Position numbers and translations under genes: made by a program. A DNA stretch of 64,000 nucleotides from Phymatolithon calcareum (Eukaryota; Rhodophyta; Florideophyceae; Hapalidiales), in contig OZ345359.1 of the NCBI GenBank assembly GCA_977006965.1, positions 992,001-1,056,000 on the forward strand. The letters are read 5' to 3'. Positions 1-10,181 of this stretch are shown one piece after another; positions within the stretch are counted from its first letter, which is position 1, and each line of letters starts with the position of its first letter. The notes under the pieces were generated by a model that was not told the DNA's origin, ran no database searches, and was given only the letters and a program-made list of their open reading frames with translations.

Positions 1-578
1 GTAGCTCTTTTTCCGAAGTCCACAGACGCCGACACACCTGTCCGATGTAAAGGTTTCGGGAGTCCGTAGACGCCGGAACTTCTCCGCGCGCCACTAGGTT
101 GATGTACTTACGCTCCAAAACTTTAGAGATTGCCTCTTTCCATAACATTGCACAACCCCGGTAAACACACAACGCATAGTGTCCTAATTGCTGCATCGCG
201 CTGTCGCTTATTCTACACCTCGATATTACCGTATTTCTATTGCGCAAACTCGAAATTTCTATCTCTGCTGTATTGTGACATCACTGGAGACTCTAGACGA
301 ATTTTACTGCAAAGCTGAGAGATATGCATTTTGATGTCCGTTAACTTTTTCGGTCCATACATGGACACCGCATGGGTCATACCACGGATATCAGAGCGTC
401 ATACCGGATTCACGTCATCCAGGAGTCAATTAGTGCACCGTGCTCCTGCAGTGTGGAATGAAATCTAGATTTCAGAAGTTACTCCACCGTTATGATACGT
501 GATATTTAATCTGAAAAATTCAGAAACGATTGCTTCTCACTATCATGCATTTTTGTCATACTCGATTAGAAATGAGGG

Positions 579-1641
579 AATTGGATATCTAGGACTCTTG
601 CAGTTGTAAAATTGGATATCTAGGTCTACTCGGTCTGTGTGTACCGCCACCCCCACCCCGAAGCTCACCTCGCCACCTACTCGGTCTGCGTGTACGGGCA
701 CATTCGCTTGCGTCCGGGCTTTCGGTTGAGGTCAGCGGGTATCAGCTCTATCTGATCTAGTTGCTCTCCATGCACTGCCGCACGCTTCACGGCGGACGCG
801 TGCTGCTTGCGCCACGTTTTGGAAAGCCAAATCGGGTTGAACCAGCGAATGTCCCACGGGTTAAACTCCTCCAGTTTGCTCGCCGTGTGCGCAGCGTTGA
901 TGGAGGCCACAACGTGGGAGCATGGGCGTAGGTACTCCTCACCATGCTTGCACTCGCAGTTGAACTCGAAGTTGCGGGTGACTCGCACATTGTACGCCGC
1001 AGTTAGTGGGATAGCGCGCACGACAAACTCGAATGCCCCGTCCTCACTCTTTTCTGGTTCTGCGAAGAGCTTGCCCGCAGAGCGGCATACGCGTGCATGA
1101 AACTTGCTTTCGCTGATGACGTGCTCCGCCCGTCGGCGTCTGTGAAAAGCAGTGCCTGACATGTGGCCAATCAACGTCGTCACCAAGTCGATAATGGGAA
1201 GCTCTCTCGCCCCCATCAGCGCGCTGCCCATCTGTTCGCATGAGTTAGACGTCACAGTACCGAGCCGATGAACACCCTTTTCGAGTAAGTAGTACGTCGC
1301 GCACGTCGATGACCTGTCCTTCCACCATTCGAGCAGTCGGGCGTTCAGGCCCGCGTTGTGGATCAGCGCGTCAGCGTGAGCGCGTGTCCGCGCGTACACG
1401 ACGCGAAAAAGGCACTCGATTTCGGTGGTCGTTGCGGGTACTTTCGCCGCCTTCAAGTTTTTGTGAAGGATGTGCCACGCGCACCGAGTGTGCAAAATCC
1501 CGCTGGCCTGCAGAACCCTCCACACGCCCACCTCACCAACTCCCTTTGAGCCGTCCGACATGAGCGCCCTAATACCCTTGAGGTAGCGCGTCAACCGCTG
1601 GATAAACCACAGCCAACTTTGGGCGTCCTAGATATCCAATT
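579..1641. repeat. 17-bp inverted repeat bracketing the transposase fragment
   Basis: The 17-mer AATTGGATATCTAGGAC occurs at 579-595 and its exact reverse complement at 1625-1641. A second direct copy of its first 15 bases is at 610-624. The Mutator-like transposase tail lies between them. This may be what remains of element ends, but MULE terminal repeats are usually longer, so the repeat could also come from another insertion. About 20 bp next to the 610 copy (626-645) also resembles 679-698, the end of the transposase frame, so the tail is locally duplicated. Confidence 0.5.
677..1594 (-). pseudogene. Mutator-like (MULE) transposase, C-terminal part with SWIM zinc finger
   Basis: The open frame of about 305 residues has no ATG at its 5' end, and an in-frame TAG lies about 20 codons upstream. 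Early in the frame are LMSDGSKGVGE and RCAWHILHKNLK, the second half of the MULE DDE domain. Near residues 215-235 is CECKHGEEYLRPCSHVV, a CxC...CxH SWIM zinc finger typical of the C-terminus of MULE/FAR1-type transposases. A full-length MULE transposase is roughly twice this size, so the N-terminus, including the first catalytic aspartate, is missing. I call it a dead 5'-truncated copy rather than a domesticated gene because no start codon or partner exon is visible. A spliced upstream exon cannot be excluded. Confidence 0.8.
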
Positions 1642-2197
1642 GCCTCGTTTAGAAATCGATGTACGAGCTTTCTGCCAGAATCCATATCATAGCTCCTCAG
1701 AATTAACAAGTAACCACTCTCTGCTGCAGAAATACAATCTGCAAACGATCCTTGAGAACTTGACTGACCACTGGCCACGCCCCCTGAGGTGGAGACCAGC
1801 AGCACCGCACAGCGGCGCTTCGAGGATAATTCGGCCTGACAGTAGCCGAACAAGAAGATTGCCCTAACGAGATATTTTCATAGCAGGTATGATACACGCA
1901 GCTAGAAACCCTCCAGAATGGAAGGTTGCCAACTTCCTCCTTCGCGGGGGCAACCGGGTACCTCAATAAAAATGAACAATTACACTATCTGCAATGTTTT
2001 TCTGCTTCTAAAGACATAACAAATCTAGACTTGTAGCTCTACAAGGGCGGGTCGCTATATAGTGCCGCATTGAGTAGTGCTCCACGGTGATTAGTGCCAC
2101 CTCGCCCGCGATGGCACGAGTATAATCAAATTTCCATACTGTAATGTGTTTACAGTATTGAGCGGTCGGGATCACTTCGTCATCCACGAGGAAACTC

Positions 2198-3071
2198 ATG
2201 GATGCACCGCCTACGAGCCGGGGGCTCATGACAGCACCGGAAAGACGCGGAAGAGACTCACGCGGCAGCAAAAGCTCGATACACACCAAATGCTGAACAC
2301 AGGAAGTACTCCGGTTGCAATTATGCAGAAATTTGGCGTTTCTCGGCGTTTTGTAACACAACTCAAGAGCGAAGGTGATGCACTTCTCGCGGAGGCCGAA
2401 CGGAACGCGCTATCTCTGCAATCAAAGACGATCAGGCCCGCTAAATTCTCTAAGGTTGACGACAAAGTCTACCGTTTCGTAGAGCTGGCCCGCTGGATGA
2501 AGGTGCCCATCGCCCAAGACGTAATCATTACGCGTGCTCTCCTCGTTCGTGATGCAATACTGCGTCGTGAGGACCTTTCGGATGAGCAGCGTGCTCGCTT
2601 GGAGGGTTTCTCGGCTTCAGTCGGTTGGTGCATCAACTTTTTGAAGAGCCACGCTATTATTTCCGTTGCACTTCATGGTCAGGCGGGTAGAGCGACCGTG
2701 GCAGAAGCCCTAGTTGACATGGCCAAGCTGCGCGAGCGACTCCGTGAGTACGACGTCGAGTGAATCTACAACCTCGACGAAACGAGGTCGAAGAAGAGGT
2801 AGAGAGGCGGCCTAACCAAGAAGTAGAGGAAGAGGAGGAAGCAGAGGAAGTGTCTACAGTTGTGGCGGCCGTCCCGACTCTCGAAAAATTGTATGCCATG
2901 TTTCATCCCGTTCAAAATTCTGCATTTATGTGCAATCTTCCGGACGCGATCATCCACCTTCAACGAGCTCTTCATGACTTTAGAGACTCCATACGCCAAT
3001 CCAACAACACAGCGCAGGGCCAGTTTTTAATCACTGAGATGTTCTCGAGTCGTCGTATTGTAGTTGAGTAA
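2198..3071 (+). pseudogene. pogo/Tigger-like transposase relic lacking the DDE domain
   Basis: A likely start ATG at 2198 begins MDAPPTSRGLMTAPE in one frame. A frameshift near 2245 is needed to enter the long frame that reads KRLTRQQKLDTHQMLNTGS, followed by GVSRRFVTQLK. This is a CENP-B/psq-type helix-turn-helix, and a second Tc5-type DNA-binding region (VYRFVELARWMKVPI to GWCINFLKSHAI) follows. At 2761 a TGA interrupts the frame directly before IYNLDET, the motif that opens the Tigger DDE domain. The catalytic core is then absent. Another frame (2760-3071) supplies an acidic EEE-rich stretch and a tail of the kind found at the C-terminus of such transposases. The copy thus keeps its DNA-binding half and tail but cannot cut DNA. 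No convincing terminal repeats were found. Confidence 0.7.
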
Positions 3072-5560
3072 ATTTGTTTCTGTTGGCACTCCTAGTGCCT
3101 GACTAATCGCGCAGGAAGAGTCTGAATGCTTGGTCACGGTGTTCATGTCCACCCCAGTCAACACCAACCTCGACCTCGACTACTGGATGGCTCCTCTGCA
3201 CGGAAGTGCTTGTGAGTTGAGGGAGCTGGTTGGGGCGAAGTGAGGGAGTCAACAATTTGCCGCTATACAGCATTACTGTTGTGCAACACGTACAGACTGT
3301 TCTCGAACACTTGTGCGTGAATTAATCTAATGCAGGCTTATACTGGCTTACAGATACTGGATTCTCCATACTGGCTTCCTGAAACTAAACAGTGATTCGA
3401 AACAGACAGTGTGGACTACACTGGAAAAACCTTTGCCGACATAGACCGGTGGCCAAGTGGGCTTGATGCTTGACGGAGAAACAAGTTTATATCTCACGGT
3501 TAACATGTGATGGCTGACCGACAGGCAATTTGGATTTTAGAAGAATCGCTTGAACTACAATCTAGTAAGATTGTGCACTTTCGCACAATTATTGAGCTCG
3601 GCGAATGCTTCCTCTCGCTCTATTGAAAAGGCTATAACTAGGAAGCTAGCCTTTTGGAGCAGAGCTCGGAGGCATCGAGGACAACTGCAGTATATGTGTA
3701 TCAACCTACATTTGTTAACACTGAGCATCATCCGCTCGGTGGAGACCCACAGTTCAGCAGCAGCTCGTTACTGCGTCGACATCAAGGAGCAGGACCAATC
3801 CTGGTATGCCACCGCTCGACAGCCAAGTAAGAGGAAGAGCTCTTCACGGAGACGGTTTGCTGATCGTGGCAACTGCATCGTCTTCGATTCGCGACCTAGC
3901 TTCCGTCTGACATCGTCCTTTGTCAGACACCTCGCGAACGCACATCTTTGCGTGCCCTCTTGCGCGTCCGTGACATTCATCGTCGTGTGACTGTCTGTTC
4001 TTTCTCCTTCTTGCTGAAGTATCTCGCACCTGAGCAAAACTCTTGAAGAGTTCTGAACCTCTTGGGTCCAACGGCGCGTCGTAGAGACCTTGGTCTCGGG
4101 ACCCTTCAACATTCGTTTAGCGCGACTATAACATTGGGAAGCTTTTCTTTCTTGGCTTAACGGCACCGTGCATGGACAAACTTCTACAGAAAGAACAGAA
4201 GGACCAGACCGGCAAAAGGTTAACTATCCTGGCACGGTAGTTAGCTATCGCCCCACAGAAACTTCTTTACAAGAAGTGTGGACAGTCGCGATCGTAAGGG
4301 TTCTCGGACTATCCACCCTTGAACCGCCAGGACTGTTCATGCACGCCTTGTTTCTATCTGAAACTTGTCGATACGTTTGTTTGACATACGCTTCACCTCT
4401 GAAGTTACTGGTGAGATTTCCGTATTCTAGGATACAAGTTTTCTTGTTTCACACCAACTTGAGTGACGAAACCAATTCCTAGTGTTCTGGAGTGCTGTTC
4501 ATTTGGTCTTGTTTTTCGTGTCTGTAGACTGAATTTACGACCCAGCCGGCTCGTTTTGAGTTGCGGCACTATATTCTGTTTAGAAATTCCCCAGTCTTAA
4601 TGCAAAGTATGTAATGTTTTCGTTTTTTCCCAGACGAGAAAAATCTAGTATTATCATACCGTATACGAATTGCAGCATTTTTTGGGTAGATCACGGACTG
4701 TACAAGTCTGACTTTCCAATATTGGCGAGAACGATCCGTTCTGCGTTCTTTTTACAAACTTTTTCGAGCGTTTATATCGCCCCTCATTTGAGGGTGTTCG
4801 ACACATAGACACTAGCAAAACGAACAAACGCCCTAGCGAAACCTACTTCTCATTAGTTTTTCAAAGCAATCTATGCTACAGTAAAATTTATTGCGTGCGC
4901 TACTCTCTATGCTTCAGCTCCTTGTAGCAAGTAGAATCTACGTCGTTGCGGACGATAAGGTCGATAATCATGGACTGAGCCGCTTTGTTGATGTTTTTTC
5001 GCTTCGCCTCCACAAGGTTGTGGATGTTGAGTCTACCGCATATCTGCGAGAAGTAGCCGGTGTGTCCCCATGAGGAGCAGTGACGGTCCCTCACTTCGGA
5101 CGGCAAGAAGGGCTTCTTGCTTTGCGGCTCACCTCAGCCAAAAGATCAAACGCCACGAAATCAGCCTGTAATAGCTGGTCATCAGTGACTACAACACGCG
5201 TGATGCTTGGTCCGCGTCCTCAACATCCATACTTTCCCGAACCGGTGCTTGTTCCACAGTCGAATGAGACCCAATGCTGCAGCAAGCGTCTAGAAGCGTA
5301 CAACGCTGCATCGACGATGTAGCTACATGGTTGCCGGTGGCCTTCAAAGTAGAAGCAAGAGCATGTTGCCCGGTAGTCGTTTCTAACTGCCAAATCGAAT
5401 AGTGTCTCTTCGCAGTGAACATCGCAATAAATTTTACTGCCGCATATGTTGCTTTGAGAAACGGATTAGTAGGGTTGGCTACGGTGAGTATTTGGCCGGG
5501 GTGTCTATTTAGTGAATTTCCCCCACTTTTCTGACCATTTAGTGAATTTTATGATTTGAG
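3072..5560. other. No supportable gene
   Basis: The short ORFs here overlap on both strands and show no recognisable domain. A small cluster of ATACTGG repeats lies near 3338-3385. The only other structure seen is the element-end copy at 4740-4815. Confidence 0.5.
4740..4815. repeat. Solo copy of the inner-element right end
   Basis: TTTTTCGAGCG, then ATCGCCCCTCATTTGAGGG, then TAGACACTAG match in order the sequence at about 8735-8816 (TTTTTTCGAGCT, ATCGCCCCTCAATTGAGGG, TAGACACTAG). It appears to be a separate decayed insertion of the same repeat family. Confidence 0.5.
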
Positions 5561-5568
5561 GCCGATCG

Positions 5569-5637
5569 TGGAGTTCCACGTGCAATTTGTTCCATCCTTC
5601 ATCATGATGGATGAAACAAATTGCACATGGAACTCCA
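5569..5637. repeat. Fold-back repeat, about 30-bp arms
   Basis: TGGAGTTCCACGTGCAATTTG is followed after a short centre by the near-exact reverse complement ending CATGGAACTCCA. The arms differ by a couple of substitutions and a one-base indel. It resembles a miniature fold-back element or hairpin. Confidence 0.7.
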
Positions 5638-5730
5638 TCATCGAAACCACTCATGCATGAACTATTATACTGCGTTGTATGCAGCTGACTCTAGCTCCTC
5701 TGTACAGACGTTTATTGCGTTGCTCTGCTG

Positions 5731-5773
5731 TACAGTACAGTAATCCAGCCCGTGGTAATTTACGAAGGTACAG
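5731..5773. repeat. 43-bp direct repeat flanking the 3.7 kb element (second copy 9504-9546)
   Basis: The segment beginning TACAGTACAGTAATCCAGCC and ending TTACGAAGGTACAG occurs at 5731-5773 and again at 9504-9546 with a single difference (CCGTGG versus CCATGG). The left copy ends on the first three bases of the element. The right copy begins a few bases beyond the element. It is far too long to be a target-site duplication of a TA-inserting transposon. Confidence 0.8.
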
Positions 5774-6842
5774 GGGGCTGCGGGAAATATCGATCTCACC
5801 ACTTTCGAATTGCTTCGACCACGGAAGAATTTTGGGTCTAGCAAACCCCTATATCTTGCGTTTGAGATTAATTAGTATTGCATTGCTGTCTGGATCGTGC
5901 GCATTACACTGATTTCTCCAACCTCCAGCATCCCTGCACTACTGCAAGTTGCGTCAATTTAGTGCGCTTTTTTGACTCCAGTGCCGTATCAAAGAAAGGT
6001 TCCGTGCCCTGCGCCGGGGCAGCTGTTTCGTGCGAAACGCAAGAACTCTACAGAACTTTAGACGTCGATCTCTCAAGGAGACAATGGTCTATACTTTGCA
6101 GACATGATTGTACCCTGTAGATAATCCACTGGGGAAGCCTTTTCTGGAAAAACATTTACGAAATTCGTTACCGTTACGGAGATATCGACCGTAATACTTT
6201 CGCGAAATCGCTGTTTCCAGCCGATTTAGCCATTTTGAGGCGACCAGATTTCGTACTAAAAGTAAGAGTTTCGTAAGAAAAACTTGATATTTCAGTAGGG
6301 GCGCACGACGTCATCGAGGGTACGCTGCAATTTTTATACTGCTCTCGTCCATGGCAGAGAAATCGGCTCTTAAGGATCTACATCCCCATCTTAGATTTTC
6401 ACGCTTATTTTTTATGAGCTTGGCAATTCGAGAAGCTCATTGGACACTTTCTGTTATGGCAGTACATAACTGGCTAAGCAAAAAAAAATCCTCGCGCCGT
6501 GGAAACTTTTTCTAGAAATTCTCAACAGAGGGTTCCTTCGAAAATCGGGACAGCTCCTTAAACGCGCAGTTTAAGACCACTTCCTGAACCGTTCTTCGAA
6601 TTTTGAAAACTACTATGGAAAGCCAAGAATGTAGGTTATCCAAAAGTCAAAAAAATCAAAGAAAGGTGATTATATAAGGAGTGTAGAGCACTTTTCGAAA
6701 TTCTGGTCTTGAAAAAGAATCGCCTACAAAGATGGACAATTATCTCGAAAAGGACTCGATGAATTTCTTATTGCCTCAGTCAAAAGTTTCGAATGGTTGT
6801 AGACTAACACAGGAATACTGCAAATTTGGTAAAATCGAACGT

Positions 6843-8816
6843 CTAGTGTCTAGTTTACTGAAATTTTCCCTCAATTGAGGGTATGAGATTCATAATAATT
6901 TTGCAAACGAAAGCTCTCCAATATCAGGCTCTTCGACAGCGTTAAGCTTATGGATAGCAACAACGCGCTTCGTGAAACAGTCTCAACCAAATGAATGCGA
7001 CAGATGCATGTTTCGCCACCACAAAGCTTGCTACATGATGAACATATGGCGGTCGTTTTCCTCACTTTTCAAACTTTGCGGTTGATTTGCGCGGCAAATT
7101 TAGTCGTCATGGCATTCGAATTCTTCGCTTTCTTCTCGGTGGGTTTGAAGTGGGTTCGAGTACTGCTCTATAACGTAAATATACGATCCGAAATGATTGA
7201 ATGCTGACGAGTAGTACTGGAGTTAAATGCAGAATCGATGAATTGCTGGATCAGTACTTCATGTGATCTTTGCTGAATCACGCGCTGCTGACACTCTGGA
7301 GGAGCTTCAGAGATTAGAAGCAAATTATCAACCAAGAAAGTTGCTGGAACGAATGTGTTCATACGAAACGACCATTGGAGCAGTGGGTTCGTCGTTTGAC
7401 GCCAAAACATTCTCGGCGGTCTGAGCTTTTGAGTAGATAGAACACTTGCGAATCCAATGCTTACGCCATATTCGCTAGTTTGCAGACAGAAGGAGCTTCC
7501 TCGATGCGCTGACGGCGCAACGATGGATGTATGGGGAGACGACAAGCTGTCGGATACTATGGGAAGGCTGATTGATGATATGATCACTTGCAAAGCAATT
7601 TGGATCCCAAGCTGCTGTGGGATCCCTGGGAACGAAAAAAAACGGACGACCTTGCACGAAGAGGCATTGCGGAGTCAACTCTGGTGACGCATCAAAATAT
7701 ACCCTTAACCATAGAATCTGCGCGGTCGACTGTCAATCGGCACCAGTCGACAAAGCTTAGTAGTATGCATTTGTTACCCTCAGAGCGCAATATAAGCCAC
7801 AGGCGTGCTGAAACTGCTCTCAATCAACTTGCCGCACTATGTTGCTCGCTGGTAACAGTTTTTCAAGATGTTCCCGTTGAATACGACCCTATATGCAAGA
7901 CCTGCTCTGTGGGAACCAAGGAGACCGTGGAGCATCAACTCCTACGCTGTAGTGGACGGAATCTATCAAGGCGCCAGAGCATTGGTAGAGTTGTCACCAA
8001 AACGGTGGAGGAAATATGCAATGAGAAACAGGTCGAAGTACTCAAGTTCGTGAACAATGAGAGGCTGTTTGAAAACATCCGAAAAATCTTAGAGGGCGTA
8101 GCGAATAGAGCCCCCAAAAGGGCGCCCAGTGCTTCTGAGGTCTGCGCTGCAGCTTGGTTGGTCAACTGTTTAGCTTTTTGTTGCGAATGGAGCAGGAAAA
8201 TTGGCGTTTTCTGATGAAGTTTGGCGAGTACGAGTACTGTAAGCAGGACTTGGCAATGCTACGCTTTTCCAGTGCGGGCTCGGCCCAAGGTGCCGAGCGG
8301 GCTGAAGCACCATCAGCAAGCTTTTATGAATTGAGGCTAACAATCTTGAGGGTTTCAATCTTAATCTTCTTCACTGGGTGCTGAATTAGGACCCAATTTG
8401 CGCGCAGTGACGTGTTTACGAGACCACCGATTTCTCTTCCATTACATCCTGAGCCGTACCAATCACATCTATTGACTTGTAAATGGCTGCCTATAGTCCA
8501 CAACATTCTTCTCGACTAAGCGCCTTCGTTTCTTTGGCATGTTTGGCTGCACCGACCAGTAGACGGGAGTCTTTTTCTTGCGGCACAGCATGTCTGATTC
8601 TTAAGAGGAGACAGCACATTTTCGTTCTTAACTCAGCACGATGTGATTTTCAGGTAGTATTTCCGGTACTCCTCACACAGAAGACAAGCCCGGCTTTTTG
8701 AATCTGGCGCGAGCGAGCTGTTTAGCCTTCGTTTTATAGATTTTTTCGAGCTTTGAAATCGCCCCTCAATTGAGGGATTTACAGTCAATTGAGGTGGTTA
8801 GTAAACTAGACACTAG
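6843..8816. mobile_element. Nested inverted-repeat element inside the 3.7 kb transposon
   Basis: CTAGTGTCTAGTTTACT at 6843-6859 is exactly repeated in reverse complement at 8800-8816. Each copy has the palindrome CCCTCAATTGAGGG just inside it (6868-6881 and 8763-8776). The two ends point toward each other around about 1.9 kb, so this looks like a second element inserted in the first. The solo end-copy at 4.8 kb supports a real repeat family. The target duplication is not resolved. Confidence 0.55.
7457..8214 (+). pseudogene. LINE-C fragment: RNase H end and C-terminal region of a non-LTR retrotransposon
   Basis: The frame starting at 7457 reads IWIPSCCGIPGNEK, matching the WxPSHCGxxGNExAD motif of the RNase H domain carried by some LINEs. 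A frameshift near 7640 passes to the 7588-8214 frame with DDLARRGIAESTLVTHQNIPLTIESA. Further on is CKTCSVGTKETVEHQLLRCSG, the CxxC...ETxEHxLxxC zinc-knuckle-like C-terminus common after this domain. The reverse transcriptase is absent. A homologous stretch lies on the minus strand at 53.9-54.5 kb. It sits inside the nested element, so it was probably carried or inserted there. Confidence 0.75.
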
Positions 8817-9819
8817 GTGGCAAAAAAGTTCGCGCCGCGAGACCAAAAGTTTTTTAAAATCGGCAAAGGAACAGGCGAAAAATATAGTAAAATTCATGTT
8901 CCGCCCCGACGAGAAGCTGAAACTGTTCGAAGGAAAAACAGTAAGCATTTTTCTGTAATGATTGATTAGAGCCGAACATTGGAAACTTTTGCTGACTTCA
9001 TATCATATTTGAAAATATTTCACTTGTTTCTACACATTTTCTTGAAACTGGATGCAGTCCCGTCGGTGCAAACGACATAATTAAAATTTTCATCCAGTTT
9101 ATGAGCATTGTTTCGGCCAGTGAGAGCGCTTCAAAGATGGGGAAGTAGGTCCTTAAAGATTTCGCTGTTATAGTGAGCGCGTTTCGTGAAATCGTTCACG
9201 AAAAGGGCGAAGAAAGCGGAACGCCTGTTACGTACAGCAAATATGATATCTTTTTGACAACGAGGACCAGGAAAACGAGGGACAGTCCTGCGAAATGAGC
9301 ATTATGCATAATACAGGCTCTATGGGGCAATTATGATGAGATTCCGTCAAAGAGCGCTTTAGTTCATAGGAAGAAGAGCAATTTGGACGACATGCTTCTC
9401 CACATCTACTTACAGTTTGCAATATGAAACATAATTTCCTGTAAAGGCCATCCAGCGCATGATGCGCTGGAGAGATCGATATTTCCCGCAACCCCCTGTA
9501 TGATACAGTACAGTAATCCAGCCCATGGTAATTTACGAAGGTACAGTACAGCCCCTACACATCCGTCTTGCTGTAAACAGGGGGATCTGGATTTACATAA
9601 ATTTAATACGGTGCAGTAATAATCTAGCTTCATCGCTCACGGGTGATGTATATAAGCTATGACTTTCAATACGTCGCCATATTCGAGTGTCAACCCCTGC
9701 TGCACGATATGTTCCGTGGCATTGTTCTTATTGACATCGTGTGTTAAAACATAGGAAGAACAAAGACCATGGAATATAATCTTCCATGGTAATCATGATG
9801 ATCATCATCATCATGCGAT

Positions 9820-10181
9820 GATGCTTTTGGAAGGCGTTCAATCAGAGAGACAAGGAAACACGCATCAAGATTCATATGCTGTACCAGCAATTGCTTCCCG
9901 GCTTCCACTGATCTTATCTTCAAGCCTAGCAGTCACCCCACGAATGAGGACCACTTTTTCAGCGTCTTCTCTCTCCCTCCCTGTGATAATTTACCTCATA
10001 TTCTATGCTTCCAGGACACGGCTATTCGACCTTGAGACAGCATTAGTGCCGTGCGTCGCTCAGTTGCCTGTGCTCCTAACTCAACATAAATACTACATGG
10101 TCAGCACCATTGAACGAAAAAAATTGTCCTAGAGATTAGACGAAACAACCAGGAATTCGGCCGGCACGACTCGCGCTCAGC
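9820..10181. other. 5' flank of the malectin gene; no gene seen
   Basis: Just upstream, 9763-9795 holds an inverted ACCATGGAA/TTCCATGGT pair, and 9793-9822 holds an ATC/ATG-rich simple repeat. No promoter element could be called with confidence. Confidence 0.4.

Larger units (their letters stand above)
5771..9498. mobile_element. 3.7 kb DNA transposon with 27-bp TIRs and TA target site
   Basis: The left end at 5771-5797 begins CAGGGGGCTGCGGGAAATAT. The right end at 9472-9498 is its reverse complement with one substitution (26 of 27 match). TA lies immediately outside both ends (5769-5770 and 9499-9500), as expected for a TA duplication. A terminal CAG with a TA target is characteristic of the Tc1/mariner superfamily, especially pogo/Tigger, but no transposase frame of its own is visible. 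The interior is AT-rich noncoding DNA plus nested insertions, so it is probably a non-autonomous or decayed copy mobilised in trans. Confidence 0.75.
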
